Assembly (NCBI GenBank): GCA_026874595.1
Contig: CM049309.1
Location: 68,554,926 to 68,618,925, forward strand
DNA: 64,000 nucleotides
Direction: 5' to 3'
DNA from: Sipunculus nudus
Lineage: Eukaryota; Annelida; Sipuncula; Golfingiida; Sipunculidae
In this document: piece after piece, positions 11,060-21,663 of the stretch
Numbering within the stretch: the stretch's first letter is position 1
Layout of the letters: every line of letters starts with the position of its first letter
Notes under the pieces: generated by a model
What the model saw: the letters and a program-made list of their open reading frames with translations, nothing else
What the model was told of the DNA's origin: nothing
Databases searched by the model: none
Translations under genes and position numbers: made by a program

Positions 11060-12130
11060 AAAATTGCCCCCCCCCCCTTCACATGAAGCACATATTGACA
11101 CTTAACAGGCTCAAGGTCACCAAGGTGAAGCTAAAAAAAATTTCAACCTGTCCTACAACTAGGTTGAAACAATATGTGTATCAAAATTGATTAAAAGTAT
11201 ACACTATACTCCAAAAGTTATGGGTGTACAACTATGTTGAACTATCATGTTTTCGCTGATTTCACCCTAAAGTCCCAGGTCAAGGTCGTCAGTTTTCAAA
11301 CATGTCCAAGATTTTGGTTGAAACTGGTGTATCAAATTTGAGAATAAAATATGTGGTAATTAAAAGTTTATAAGGTTCACAAAAGACCTAATTCAAGGTC
11401 ACTAGTTTTGTATCCAGTCCAAGACTGTACTGGAAAAATGTATGTGTCGAATTAAATGAAAAAAATATAAGGAATTCATAAGATATGGGGTCATAAAACT
11501 ATCTATATTTCTGCAAATTTGACCTTAAAGTTCAAGTTCAAGGTCCTCAACTGAAAACTTACAATCTGACATCTTTCATTTAGATTTTTTCATTTAGATT
11601 AATACATAAAACGACTTGAGAAATTTAATTTTACCACATATGGAAATATTGAGATATTGGGTTAATGGATTGAGGCCACTCTCATGGTGAAGGTCATAAC
11701 CCGAATTTAAATAGGCTTCATCAAATAATCCATATCTATGCACATGCATAATATGAAAGAAATCTGTCAATTAGTTGTTTACTTATACAGCTCGCACTGC
11801 TCTAAAGTGGCAATCATGGGGTATTTACAGGCACGCAAGCAAGAAAAGGATAATCGGTGGCGTAAAAGACAACACTATATCCAAGATCTTCGGTCAAACT
11901 GAATTTTTAGGCCAATCCATGCAATCTGTGTTGAGACTTTTAAGATTTTGTGTGATTTTCACCAACAATGGACCTATTCAAGATCAAGGTCACTCTCCAA
12001 TTAAAGGCCAGGTTCTTATTTTAAATAGGCTTCGTCCTCTTCACCCATACATAAAAAGTTTGATAAAGATCCGTGAATTATCTGGGTTGTCTCGCATACA
12101 TGTCGAGATTTTTTTGCGGCGGCGGGACTG
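11060..12130 (+). repeat. Diverged array with TCAAGGTCA motifs
   Basis: Several related paragraphs each contain TCAAGGTCA or a one-base variant (near 11110, 11280, 11391, 11541 and 11984, plus a looser copy near 11690) and share phrases such as GTATCAAA and AAGTT...TAAGG. Units are unequal, roughly 110-150 bp. A similar isolated paragraph lies near 44530. No coding capacity. Confidence 0.6.
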
Positions 12131-12590
12131 CATACAATGAATTTACTCTAGGTTAATCCATGATGACATTGCACGCGAAATGGTACCCTTGCGAAACAAT
12201 GAACATTTGAAAATCGTTAAAATTTAACCCAACGAAATGAAACAACTAAGATTAATATCAGTAAATGATACATGCATGATTAAAATATGAAAGACATGAA
12301 CTGGGTCTTGAATGAGACTGAATTTTTATCATTTTCTCTGTAAGAATTAAGATGCTTAAACGTTATATGTACGGAAATTACAACACTGTAATTAAGGCTT
12401 GGCTGTTGTATATATTCGCAGTTTAGCATTAGCCCACATCCATGTATTAGAGTGAACATGCGTGTCTGTGAACTCCCCGTGTGTTTACAGGTACGCTGAA
12501 TAAACTACATGTAAACTGAAGCTGTATATATAGATGGTTTACATGCCAAGGAAATCCGCAGGCGTCGTCGGCCTGTTCGTCTAAACTTAC

Positions 12591-12630
12591 ACCCCGATTT
12601 TAAGTCAACTACGTGTTTCATCATAGCAAC
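12591..12630 (-). CDS. Short internal exon (40 bp) of the split minus-strand gene
   Basis: Lies between CTGTATCACAG (acceptor, before 12630) and a canonical GTAAGT donor after 12591. Read in phase 0, as demanded by the exon at 14468-14552, it is open and encodes VAMMKHVVDLKSG plus one nucleotide, which completes a Tyr codon with the exon at 10455-10527. The acceptor tract is purine-interrupted, the weakest part of the call. Phase agreement on both sides is the main support. Confidence 0.5.
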
Positions 12631-13085
12631 CTGTGATACAGGTAACTTTGCAAGTCTCACAACGTAATATTTGTATCAATTATTGCATCATATTACTCGT
12701 TATTCTGTTAATTATATGACACAGACGGATGCACAGGCGCCGCAAATGCAGTAGTAGTTAATGTCTTCACCGTGACATAGCTCGCTGATAGATAATCCAT
12801 AAACACCACGCACTTAACGCCGCAATAACGATGATATTATACACGTATACGCACATACGCACCGCGTAGTAAAATAAATTGTGATGCTGAACTACAATGG
12901 AGACGCTGACCTCATGCAGTTCACAGACGGCAGTTCCGCTGCAGTTCAGATGTTACGTCAAAATCATGCCCCCAAATTATTGATGGAGACACTTTTAAGA
13001 TCTCACGTCTAATAAAGTGATGTCTCGCAAGAGAGGTTATAGGTCAATGCAAATTAGGCGGTTTGTAACTGATGGAGACATTGAC

Positions 13086-13885
13086 CAGATCTGTTTGTAA
13101 ACCATGGATATCCATAATAAAAACAGACACTGACCGGATCTAAATTCTCATTCCGCGTCAATGTAAACCTGGATGTCCATAATTAAAACAGACACTGACC
13201 GGATCTAAATTGTCATTCCGTGTCAATGTAAACCTGGATGTCCATAATTAAAACAGACACTGACCAGATCTAAATTCTCATTCCGTGTCAATGTAAACCT
13301 GGATGTCCATAATTAAAACAGACACTGACCGGATCTGAATTCTCATTCCGTGTCAATGTAAACCTGGATGTCCATAATTAAAACAGACACTGACCAGATC
13401 TGAATTCTCATTCCGTGTCAATGTAAACCTGGATGTCCATAATTAAAACAGACACTGACCGGATCTGAATTCTCATTCCGCGTCAATGTAAACCTGGATG
13501 TCCATAATTAAAACAGACACTGACCGGATCTGAATTCTCATTCCGTGTCAATGTAAACCTGGATGTCCGTAATTAAAACAGACACTGACCGGATCTAAAT
13601 TCTCATTCCGTGTCAATGTAAACCTGGATGTCCAATTGTCCATTATTAAAACAGACACTGACCGGATCTAAATTCTCATTCCGTGTCAATGTAAACCTGG
13701 ATGTCCGTCATTAAAACAGACATGGAGAGGATCTAAAGTCTCAGCCTGCGTGAATGTAAACTTGTGAGGTCCATAAGTAAAGCACACACTGACTGGATCT
13801 TAAGCCTCACACCGCGTCAATGTAAACCTGGATGTCCATAATTAAAACAGACACTGGCCGGATCTCAAGTCTCATGGTGTGTGTA
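13086..13885 (+). repeat. 65-bp minisatellite, about 12 copies
   Basis: CCTGGATGTCC recurs exactly every 65 bp from 13168 to 13623, with diverged copies on both edges (13103, 13696, 13757, 13826). Inner copies are nearly identical; edge copies are degraded, as expected for unequal exchange. Intronic to the minus-strand gene. Confidence 0.95.
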
Positions 13886-14467
13886 GAGGTTATATGTCAA
13901 TATCAACTCAGATATCCATTATCAACCGACGGAGACAATGGCCCATTAAAAAAGCCACATAAGTCGTGTGTTCTTGTTCATACGGCATATGTATTGTTTA
14001 AATTTTGTTCGTTGGATTTCATTGTCATTTTTATTTCGGCCCGTATTAACAAGGCTTGCTAATTATTCATGAAATACACACCAGAACGGCTCGCTGAATC
14101 AAGGCCTGCGAAAGCGCTGCTACCGCAGACTTGATAGTACGAAGATGATCACGAATAAATAACACGCGGTCAGAAATACTGGACAATTCATGCATGTCAA
14201 TATATATCACAGCCTTCTTTCAGTCCGGACACATACGACAGACGGTGTAAGGGATCTTCTTATAGTTATAATCACATCCGCCAAATTGTGTTGTGCACGG
14301 CAAAGGTCGACAAGTGCGCGCGAAATGGAACGACCGATTAAAGAGAACACCTGTGCACGATGCAGTGAGAGTACAGGCCACCACGCTCCACTGCCCCGGG
14401 CCGCCATCACGCTCTCTGTCAGTTACCCCACGGGGTCACACTCATGTAAACTCTCACTTATACTCAC

Positions 14468-14552
14468 TTGCGCCTCGAGAAGTTCACAACAGAAGCGTGC
14501 ATCATACAGTCTGTTTTCCAAGATGTCGCAGTTAACTGCTAACGTGGATGGC
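14468..14552 (-). CDS. Internal exon of the split minus-strand gene
   Basis: Exon of 85 bp between acceptor CTTTTCAATGACAG (before 14552) and strong donor CAA|GTGAGT (after 14468). Only one frame is open; it needs 2 nt from the preceding exon (supplied by 15859-15917) and ends in phase 0. Encodes ILENRLYDARFCCELLEAQ, an amphipathic, helix-like segment with paired cysteines. The flanking non-coding strand carries stops in the other frames. I do not recognise the family. Confidence 0.65.
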
Positions 14553-14945
14553 CTGTCATTGAAAAGGGTTAGCTTGACATTTTCAAGCTAATGATTTGTA
14601 TCTGTCGTCCTTTTAAACTCCTCAAAGCAACTATAAGTATAAAACATTAATTCAGCTGGATTTTGATACAGATTATACATAAATAGCCAGAAATACACGA
14701 AATCTGGGTTTCAAAAGAAGCGCCAGGCTGTGATTTTTTCTAGAATTATTAGGATATTATAGCAGTTATACAGTATTGGAAAACTACCCCGGTGTCATAT
14801 ATTTATAAGTTTATTCTTATTCCATCGTAGCTAGATCATTATTATAATTAAGTCTTTCCTGTTCAAACAAGAAACGGCCGAGCCATATATTTAAGCTTGT
14901 TAATACCGTGGCTATGTGAGTATACACATATTTCCTGCATTCCAG

Positions 14946-15095
14946 GTCTCACAAAGCCAAAACCAAACCGAACATCGGCATGGACATGTGGCACGCACAT
15001 GTACCGTGTATGATGTTCGGTCGTCTGCTCCGATTTGGCGTGGACCCCTGCTCCCGCCAGGCAGAAAGGCTGAGACAGTTCATGGGAGGGCAAAG
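14946..15095 (+). CDS. Candidate plus-strand exon inside an intron of the minus-strand gene
   Basis: Acceptor ATTTCCTGCATTCCAG precedes a GC-rich open frame encoding MDMWHAHVPCMMFGRLLRFG and VDPCSRQAERLRQFMGG. Residue composition is protein-like. The donor (AAAG|GTCACT) is poor, and the frame stays open to 15216, so the right end is uncertain. It could equally be a chance frame in a GC-rich intron segment. Confidence 0.25.
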
Positions 15096-15114
15096 GTCAC
15101 TCGTAGACCCTCAC

Positions 15115-15144
15115 GTGGGGATGCCAAGTCTGGGGCCCATTAGA
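15115..15144 (-). CDS. Possible 30-bp microexon of the minus-strand gene
   Basis: A 30-bp segment sits between AATTCTTAG (acceptor) and a GTGAGG donor on the minus strand. Being a multiple of three it keeps the phase between 15859-15917 and 14468-14552, adding ten residues (ending RLGIP). Such short matches arise by chance, so confidence is low. Confidence 0.15.
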
Positions 15145-15448
15145 CTAAGAATTATTTTGGATTTACTTAACGGCCGCGGAATCTGTGACGCATGGATAAG
15201 GTTTATTGATGGATAGAAGTGCGCTGTCTGATAAATTCACAGATTACTTTTGCCACTAGGCTTCCTTTTGTTAGCTTACCCCCCGCGGAGCATCCGGATT
15301 GGGAGGTGCTTTTCTAGGTCGTATTCTGTACGCCTAAACATCCCGCGGTCTTTGATGAGAGGCTATATGCTAGCATATAAACCGATCTAACAAAACACGT
15401 TTATACCGCCATCCTAAACATACCTGACCCTTGATCTCTCTCTCTCAT

Positions 15449-15482
15449 TATATTTATATATATATATATATATATAAATATT

Positions 15483-15517
<35 letters not shown>

Positions 15518-15551
15518 AATCAAACATATACACATACAAGAATGAATATAT

Positions 15552-15582
<31 letters not shown>
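15449..15582. repeat. Compound (TA)n/(TG)n microsatellite cluster
   Basis: TA tracts at 15450-15502 and 15553-15582 with a TG tract between them. Confidence 0.95.
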
Positions 15583-15586
<4 letters not shown>

Positions 15587-15858
15587 TACCTATGTATATT
15601 CAGAATTATATGCATGCATGGAGTCCCTTTCCGTCAAATTTCCTACTTTCGACTACACCTGTAGCGCGAAAAACCTGTTCTAAACCCAGGAGATGAAACC
15701 AAATGCGACGAAACCCACAGGACGCAAACCAACTCGACGTAACCCATATGTAATAATAGAGTCACTGCGAGCCGGGAGAAATCTGATCAGCTTCCGGTAG
15801 ATGCTATCAGCCCGGGCAGACGGGTGTAAACAAAGCCCATTGTGTACTCTCAACTCAC

Positions 15859-15917
15859 GTTCCTTGGCAACCGGTATCTCCAGCATGCATCCAGGGGAGC
15901 GGACGCATGCCGTCGGA
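15859..15917 (-). CDS. Internal exon of the split minus-strand gene
   Basis: Exon of 59 bp between an acceptor ending ATATCTACCAG (before 15917) and strong donor GAAC|GTGAGT (after 15859). All three frames are open. Phase 0 gives DGMRPLPWMHAGDTGCQG and leaves 2 nt, exactly what the next exon at 14468-14552 needs. Upstream exons must lie at higher coordinates; one candidate is the segment near 21626-21663, but that is unproven. Family not recognised. Confidence 0.45.
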
Positions 15918-16261
15918 CTGGTAGATATATTATATCCCATAATACTTCAAGATTTATAGGAACATCTTTTCTCAGAGTTAAACCTTTTATACTATGACAG
16001 TATATTGTTGAGTCACAGGTAGATGTTTTAGGAGGTACTAACTTGATTTTAAACTCCAAATCCAGCGCAAAGTGACAAGTGAAAATAATATCGAACTTAT
16101 TGAAAACGAAATACCTTTAGGGGCATATTTTTGTGTTTGCGTGTATATGTATGTGAAAAGATATACAATTAAAACATTGATTTGAAACAAGAAAATAAAG
16201 TCACTGGAAGTTGGGCCATCTAGGATTTGCGATTTTACATATATAAATATTAAAATTAGTT

Positions 16262-16280
16262 GCTCTCTCTCCCTCCCCCT

Positions 16281-16335
<55 letters not shown>
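16262..16335 (+). repeat. (TC)n microsatellite
   Basis: CT-rich tract, impure at its left end. Confidence 0.97.
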
Positions 16336-16338
<3 letters not shown>

Positions 16339-16459
16339 ACATTTAAATCATGGATTCAAAATAAAAGAGAGTGATAAAAAACCCACTTTGGGGGAAAAAA
16401 TCTATCTTATAAATAAGAATATGAAATACTAAATAGAGAAAAAAATGAGTTTATATATA

Positions 16460-16893
16460 CTGTGGTTGGCTTCATATTCGCGAGGCTGAAATTTCGCGAT
16501 TTTTTTTTTTAATGTTTTGCGAGGGTTTCATTTTCGCGATCTCACAAGAACCTACTAGTATATCAAATCTTTGGCAAAACCATATACCTTTGTGTTTTAT
16601 AAAATGAGAATAGGTCATGCGTTTGTGACATTTTCTTATATAATGATGGGCCAGTACACACAGCATAGGTGGTTTAGTTCAAATTTAAGGTTTAAATTTC
16701 CTTATACCTGCAAGGATGTAATTTATTAAAAAATTCTCTCTGTTCTAACCTATTACCATACAAGTATTGATTACACTAAATATGAAGAACATTCTCAATT
16801 GGCCGATTATTCCCGAGGGTTTCATTTTCGCGATTATTTCCCATTCGCGAATATCGCGATATTAAAACCCTCGCGAACAAAAAGGCAACCACA

Positions 16894-16894
<1 letters not shown>
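16460..16894. mobile_element. Short TIR element rich in TTCGCGA (copy 1, 435 bp)
   Basis: Left end CTGTGGTTGGCTTCATATTC and right end (reverse complement) CTGTGGTTGCCTTTTTGTTC form imperfect TIRs flanked by TA inside a TA tract. Subterminal TTCGCGA motifs recur in both halves. No open frame, so it is a non-autonomous MITE. Related copies at 19070-19448 and 61605-61716. Confidence 0.75.

Positions 16895-16896
<2 letters not shown>

Positions 16897-16951
<55 letters not shown>
16897..16951. repeat. (TA)n microsatellite
   Basis: TA tract abutting the right end of the TTCGCGA element. Confidence 0.98.
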
Positions 16952-16953
<2 letters not shown>

Positions 16954-17519
16954 GTGTGCGTACTATATATATAGTGTGCATATACATGTATATATCTCCC
17001 TAATCAAGCCAGACAAGCATAAACACGTGTACGTATACGTTCCTTTATAAATGAATAACGTTTCTTGGTCTTCATTTTTGACGACGATAACATGATGGAT
17101 CCATCATTTCATGCAGAGCTCAACCCATTTTTTGTTGTTACTTTATCAAAACCAACACCTTCGGCTTGATAAAAGGAACAACCGCTGAGGACACATGCTA
17201 CGGGGCGGGGCTGTGGCTCGCGTGCCTGTGTGGATGGGGCTTAGAGTGGGCAGGGTTAAGCCATATTGCCGATCTCAGACAGGATAATGGGGGCTGGGTA
17301 AAACCGTATTGCGATCCTCCCACTGAATAGAAACAGTCTGTAGCTCATGACTATTAAACCTAGGTATGCGCTCAGGGAGAGATAACCATCCCAATTTAGA
17401 TCTGGAAGGAGTAAGTCACAGCTAGGCCATCAGGCCTAATAATGCCCGTGGAAATGGTATAATTTTTTTATGCATTATTTTGTACAAGAGATAAATTGCC
17501 GCTTTATTGTGCTGGACCT
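16952..17519. other. Unannotated stretch
   Basis: A GC-richer patch at about 17190-17330 contains no defensible exon on either strand. Confidence 0.4.
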
Positions 17520-18665
17520 AACCGTCAGGTCGTTTTTCATTACACTGACATGTTCCGATCTTTAGGTTGTTTTTCTGGAAACTGACATGTTCCAATCGTG
17601 AGGTAGTTTTTAATGACACCGACATGTTCCAATCGTCAGGTCGTTTTTCATGACCCTGGCAGATTCCTTTTTTAATGAAAATGACATTTTCCAATCGTCA
17701 GGTCGTTTTTCATGACACAGACATGTTTCTATAGTCGAGTCGTCTTTCTTGACAATGACATGTTCTAATCATCAGGTCTTTTTTCATGGCACTGACATGT
17801 TCCTATCGTGAGGTAGTTTTTAATGACACCGACATGTTCCAATCGTCAGGTCGTTTTTCATGACCTTGGCAGATTCCTTTTTTAATGAAAATGACATTTT
17901 CCAATCGTCAGGTCGTTTTTCATGACACAGACATGTTACTATAGTCGAGTCGTCTTTCTTGTCAATGACATGTTCCAATCGTCAGGTCCTTTTTCATGGC
18001 ACTGACATGTTCCTATCGTTAGGTCGTTTTTCATATGACTCTGACATGTTCCAACCGTCAGGTCGTGTTTTGTCGAGACACTGACTTGTTCCAATCGTCA
18101 GGTCGTGTTTGTCGTGACAATGACATGTTCCAATCGTCAGGTAGTGGTTTTTTTCATGACACTGACATGTTCCAATCGTCAGGTCTTGCCATAACAGTAA
18201 CATGCATGATCCAATCGTCAGGTGGTTTTTCATGACAATGACATGTTCCAATCGCCAGGTCGTTTTTCATGACACTGACATGTAGCAATCGTAAGGTCTT
18301 TTTTCGTGACACTGACATGTTCCAATCGTCAGGTCCTTTTTCATGACACTGACATGTTCCTATAGTCGAGTCGTTTTTCTTGACAATGACATGTTCTAAT
18401 CGTCTGGTCGTGTTTTTTTCGTGACACTGACATGTTCCAATTGTCAGGCCGTTTTTCATGACACTGACATGTTCCAATCGTCAGGTCGTTTTCATGACAC
18501 TGACATGTCCCAATCATCAGGTCGTGTTATTTCGTGACACAGACATGTTCCAATCGTCAGGTGGTTTTTCATGACACTGACATGAAGCAATCGCCAGGTC
18601 GTTATTCATGACACTGACATGTTCCAATCGTCAGGTATTTTGTCGTAACACTGACATGTTCTTAA
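17520..18665 (+). repeat. Minisatellite, about 38-bp unit, roughly 30 copies
   Basis: Unit resembles CCAATCGTCAGGTCGTTTTT followed by CATGACACTGACATGTT. Unit length drifts between about 34 and 42 bp. A block of several units starting at the motif AGGTAGTTTT (17601) is repeated 210 bp later (17811), showing a higher-order duplication. Repetitive open frames on both strands are artefacts. Confidence 0.95.
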
Positions 18666-19069
18666 AACTTTTAACTGAAACGAGGCAAGTAAAAATATTT
18701 TTCTTAATTTTTTCAGTTTTCAATTTAAAGATTTCTGAGGTCGGAAGGTTCGAAAAAAAAATATTAAAAATCTGGTCTAAAGATATGAATGCTTTCCGAT
18801 GGCCTTTGCATGCATGCGTAAAGTACAAGTTTTGTTTTTATTCAGGAGTATAAGTGATATCACGATTTGTATATATATATACATGTACATAACGTAGCTT
18901 TACTTGTTAGTATATATGACTTAAATTAACCGGAGCAGAGAATTAACAGAGTGACTATAAGTACGCTCAGTACATGAAATGTTATATTTATTATCTGTAA
19001 CAATAATGACTATATATGTGTTAATCTCTGCACACATTTTAAAAAGCTGTGTGCAAATATAAGCATGTT
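18666..19069. other. Unannotated AT-rich stretch
   Basis: Nothing recognised. Confidence 0.5.
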
Positions 19070-19448
19070 CTATGGTTGGCATCATATTCGCGAGGTTAAT
19101 CAGTTACGTTATATCACGTAAAATCTAAACAATTGTATGAGGGGCAAAGAGAACATCGAATAGATGAAAATTCTTCATTTAATATGGTTAAATATAAAAA
19201 AAGAATTGATATTATTTTAATTTCCAATCTCTGAATTTTGAGTAACATAAAATGTATGCTAACATTGAAAATAAAATGTATGCTAAAATGTATGCTCCCG
19301 GCACAATATATGTGAGATGCCACTGAGGCTATAGAATATATCATTGTTCAACTGTTCGGATGCTGATTCTTTTTCACGAAGGTTTTATTTTCGCGATAAT
19401 TTCGTCTTCGCGAAGTTAAAACCCTCGCGGACATAAAGCCAACAACAG
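19070..19448. mobile_element. Short TIR element rich in TTCGCGA (copy 2, about 379 bp)
   Basis: Left end CTATGGTTGGCATCATATTC and right end (reverse complement) CTGTTGTTGGCTTTATGTCC match copy 1 at both termini. Inner right half keeps TTTTCGCGATAATTTCG. Non-coding and more diverged in its centre. Confidence 0.7.
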
Positions 19449-19794
19449 TACATGTCGTTACTAGCGCAGTGCTGAGATGTTAATCCTTGAGATTTGCAGC
19501 AATATTAAGTACACTGCCGACCCTTTAATATGCAACAATATTAATATTACCCGCACCATGACATGCACGTGAAGTAATACCGGCATTACGTAAGCATTAA
19601 ACAAATAATAAACATACAAAATTAAACTATCTCTTTGAAATTTTTATCATCGCAGTGACAAGCAGGCTTGTTTTATGAATATATATGCATGAGAGAATAG
19701 TTACTATATATATATAGTACAGAACAATCACATATAGAAGAAGTTCATTATGATAGGCTTGATAGCTCATTTCCTATGAAACATGCAGGAGCTC
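19449..19794. other. Unannotated AT-rich stretch
   Basis: Nothing recognised. Confidence 0.5.
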
Positions 19795-20760
19795 TGACGC
19801 TGAATATGATAGTTGACATGATAAAGATTCGTGCTGAATATGACAGGACACTTCCCATAATAAAGGATCTTAGACGCTGAATATGACAGAATATGAAAAG
19901 TAGAACAAATGATATAATAAAGATTAAAGCCCGTAAACGCTGAAAATTATAGAATATTTGCTATATATTAAAGGACCGTATACACTGAACATAACAACAT
20001 TAGACGCTGAATATGACGAAATATTTTCTATGATAAGGGAGCTAAACTGACAAACATGACAAAATTATTTGCCATTAAAATGACCCAAGAAGCTAAATGT
20101 GACAGAATATTTAATATATAATAAAGAATTTAAGACGCTCAGAATGACAGAAAATTTGCTAAAATAAAGGACCTTTGACGTTGCCTATGACAGATGAAAC
20201 TTTCTATAATAAAGGACCTGTAAACAGAGGCTGCATATGACAGAAAACTTTCTATAATCAAGAACTCAGAAGCTTTGACGTTAAGGAGCGGATACAGGAC
20301 CTAGGAAAAGGAGGGATCCAGAGCAAAGAAGACTAATGGCATAACTTCAAAAAAGCCCCCAGGTCCAGAAAAAGGGGGGCTAGGTCGCAAAAAAATGGCT
20401 TAAAACACTTCAAAAAGTTGCAGCGGCTGAGAAAAGGGGGGTACGTACACCCTGGACCCCCCCCCCCCCCCAACAACCCCCGGATCCGCTTCTGACGTTT
20501 CATATCTGATGGAATATTTTTTTAATAGGCCTTAAATACCTTAAATACGTTTAATATATATAATTGAGAACCTAACATATATAATAGAATATTTGCTAAA
20601 ATAAAGGATCTTCAACAGTGCATATGACAGAAAACTTTCCATAATGGACATCAGACGCTGCATATGAATGTACACGTTCTATACTATAGACTAATAAAGG
20701 ACCTTTAGAAATGTGACGAGACGCTGAATGTGACAGAACATTTGCTATATGATGTATGAC
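19795..20760 (+). repeat. Degenerate tandem array, about 45-bp unit
   Basis: Roughly eighteen imperfect units of the form GACGCTGAATATGACAGA followed by an AT-rich spacer with TATAATAAAGGACCT. The array is interrupted by the small element at 20283-20493. Confidence 0.75.
20283..20493. mobile_element. GCGGATCC element (211 bp) with 6-bp target duplication
   Basis: Ends AAGGAGCGGAT and (reverse complement) AGAAGCGGATCC. It is flanked on both sides by GACGTT (20277-20282 and 20494-20499), the motif of the host 45-bp array. Interior has G-runs on one side and a long C-run on the other. No coding capacity. Confidence 0.75.
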
Positions 20761-21448
20761 AACAAGTCTGTGACCTGGTCCTGACGGAGGAGGATATGGT
20801 CGGTGAACTAACAGTCTGTAACGTTAACGTCACATGATTTCTGCACTCCATAACTTTATATAAACCACCGGGGTGTGGCAAACAGGCAGTCCCACAAACC
20901 AGGATCCCTTCTATAGAGCTTGAACGTACGCCATGTGTATACAAACACAGGCCAATAATACATTACTTATATACACGTGGTAGCCTACATTCACAAGTCT
21001 AGGTACTCAATCAGTCAATATACTCACGGATACAAGTACTTCTTACATACATACATTCATTCATTGACGGGGTTTTACTCGGGTACACATTCATGAAGAT
21101 GAACACGCTAAATTGGCACACACACACATACACATTCAGCCGAAGTTACTGACATACCGCTGACATAAGGTCATAGCAGATATATATTCATGCGTTCATG
21201 TATATATACAGATTACACGCGTTCATGGTGATAGCGCACTTGTTATCAATATAATGGTTAAGTTTGAAACATGCTCCAACCTTATATATTGTCCAGCTGA
21301 CAATATCAGAGGTCTGGTACTGCTGGGAATGCCGATGGGCCGTTGTCCCGTACTGACCTTACTGCGGTGTCAATGAACGTCAAAAGCATGCGAAGTCTGT
21401 CTTCGTTCGTGTGTGTGTGTCGTCTGCTTTCACCACAAGCCCGGCTAG
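20761..21448. other. Unannotated stretch
   Basis: A minus-strand TATATAAAG at about 20852-20860 looks like a TATA box, but no transcript start or coding exon could be tied to it. Confidence 0.35.
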
Positions 21449-21663
21449 CTATCCGCAAGTGCATACAACTTTATCATTCACAATGCTTCGGCTGTACAGT
21501 ATGCTGAAAGCGCATGGAGATGCGGTCCAGAGCATGTGAATAAGTCTGTCGGCCCGCTCGCCGGAAATGGGATGGGCCGTATTATAAACGCTCCTGCCTC
21601 TATGATCACCAGCAAGTCGTCGCGAATTGTACGGCGGGAAGTCATGGCTGTGTATACAGATAA
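21449..21663 (-). CDS. Candidate coding segment, frame unresolved
   Basis: Minus strand, after the acceptor GTATACACAG, a GC-rich segment stays open in two frames. One reads NTAHPISGERADRLIHMLW to a stop at 21449; the other begins MTSRRTIRDDLL. A weak donor (CTG|GTGATC) after about 21626 would end the second in phase 0, which would suit the exon at 15859-15917. Either could be real; neither is proven. Confidence 0.2.

Noticed and set aside
14190-14591. 133-codon plus-strand open frame
   Set aside because: Most of it is antisense to, or flanks, the better supported minus-strand exon at 14468-14552; it has no recognised domain.
17994-18477. Minus-strand repetitive open frames with HEK and WNMSV repeats
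   Set aside because: They are translations of the 38-bp minisatellite, broken by unit-length drift, with no start context or splice sites.
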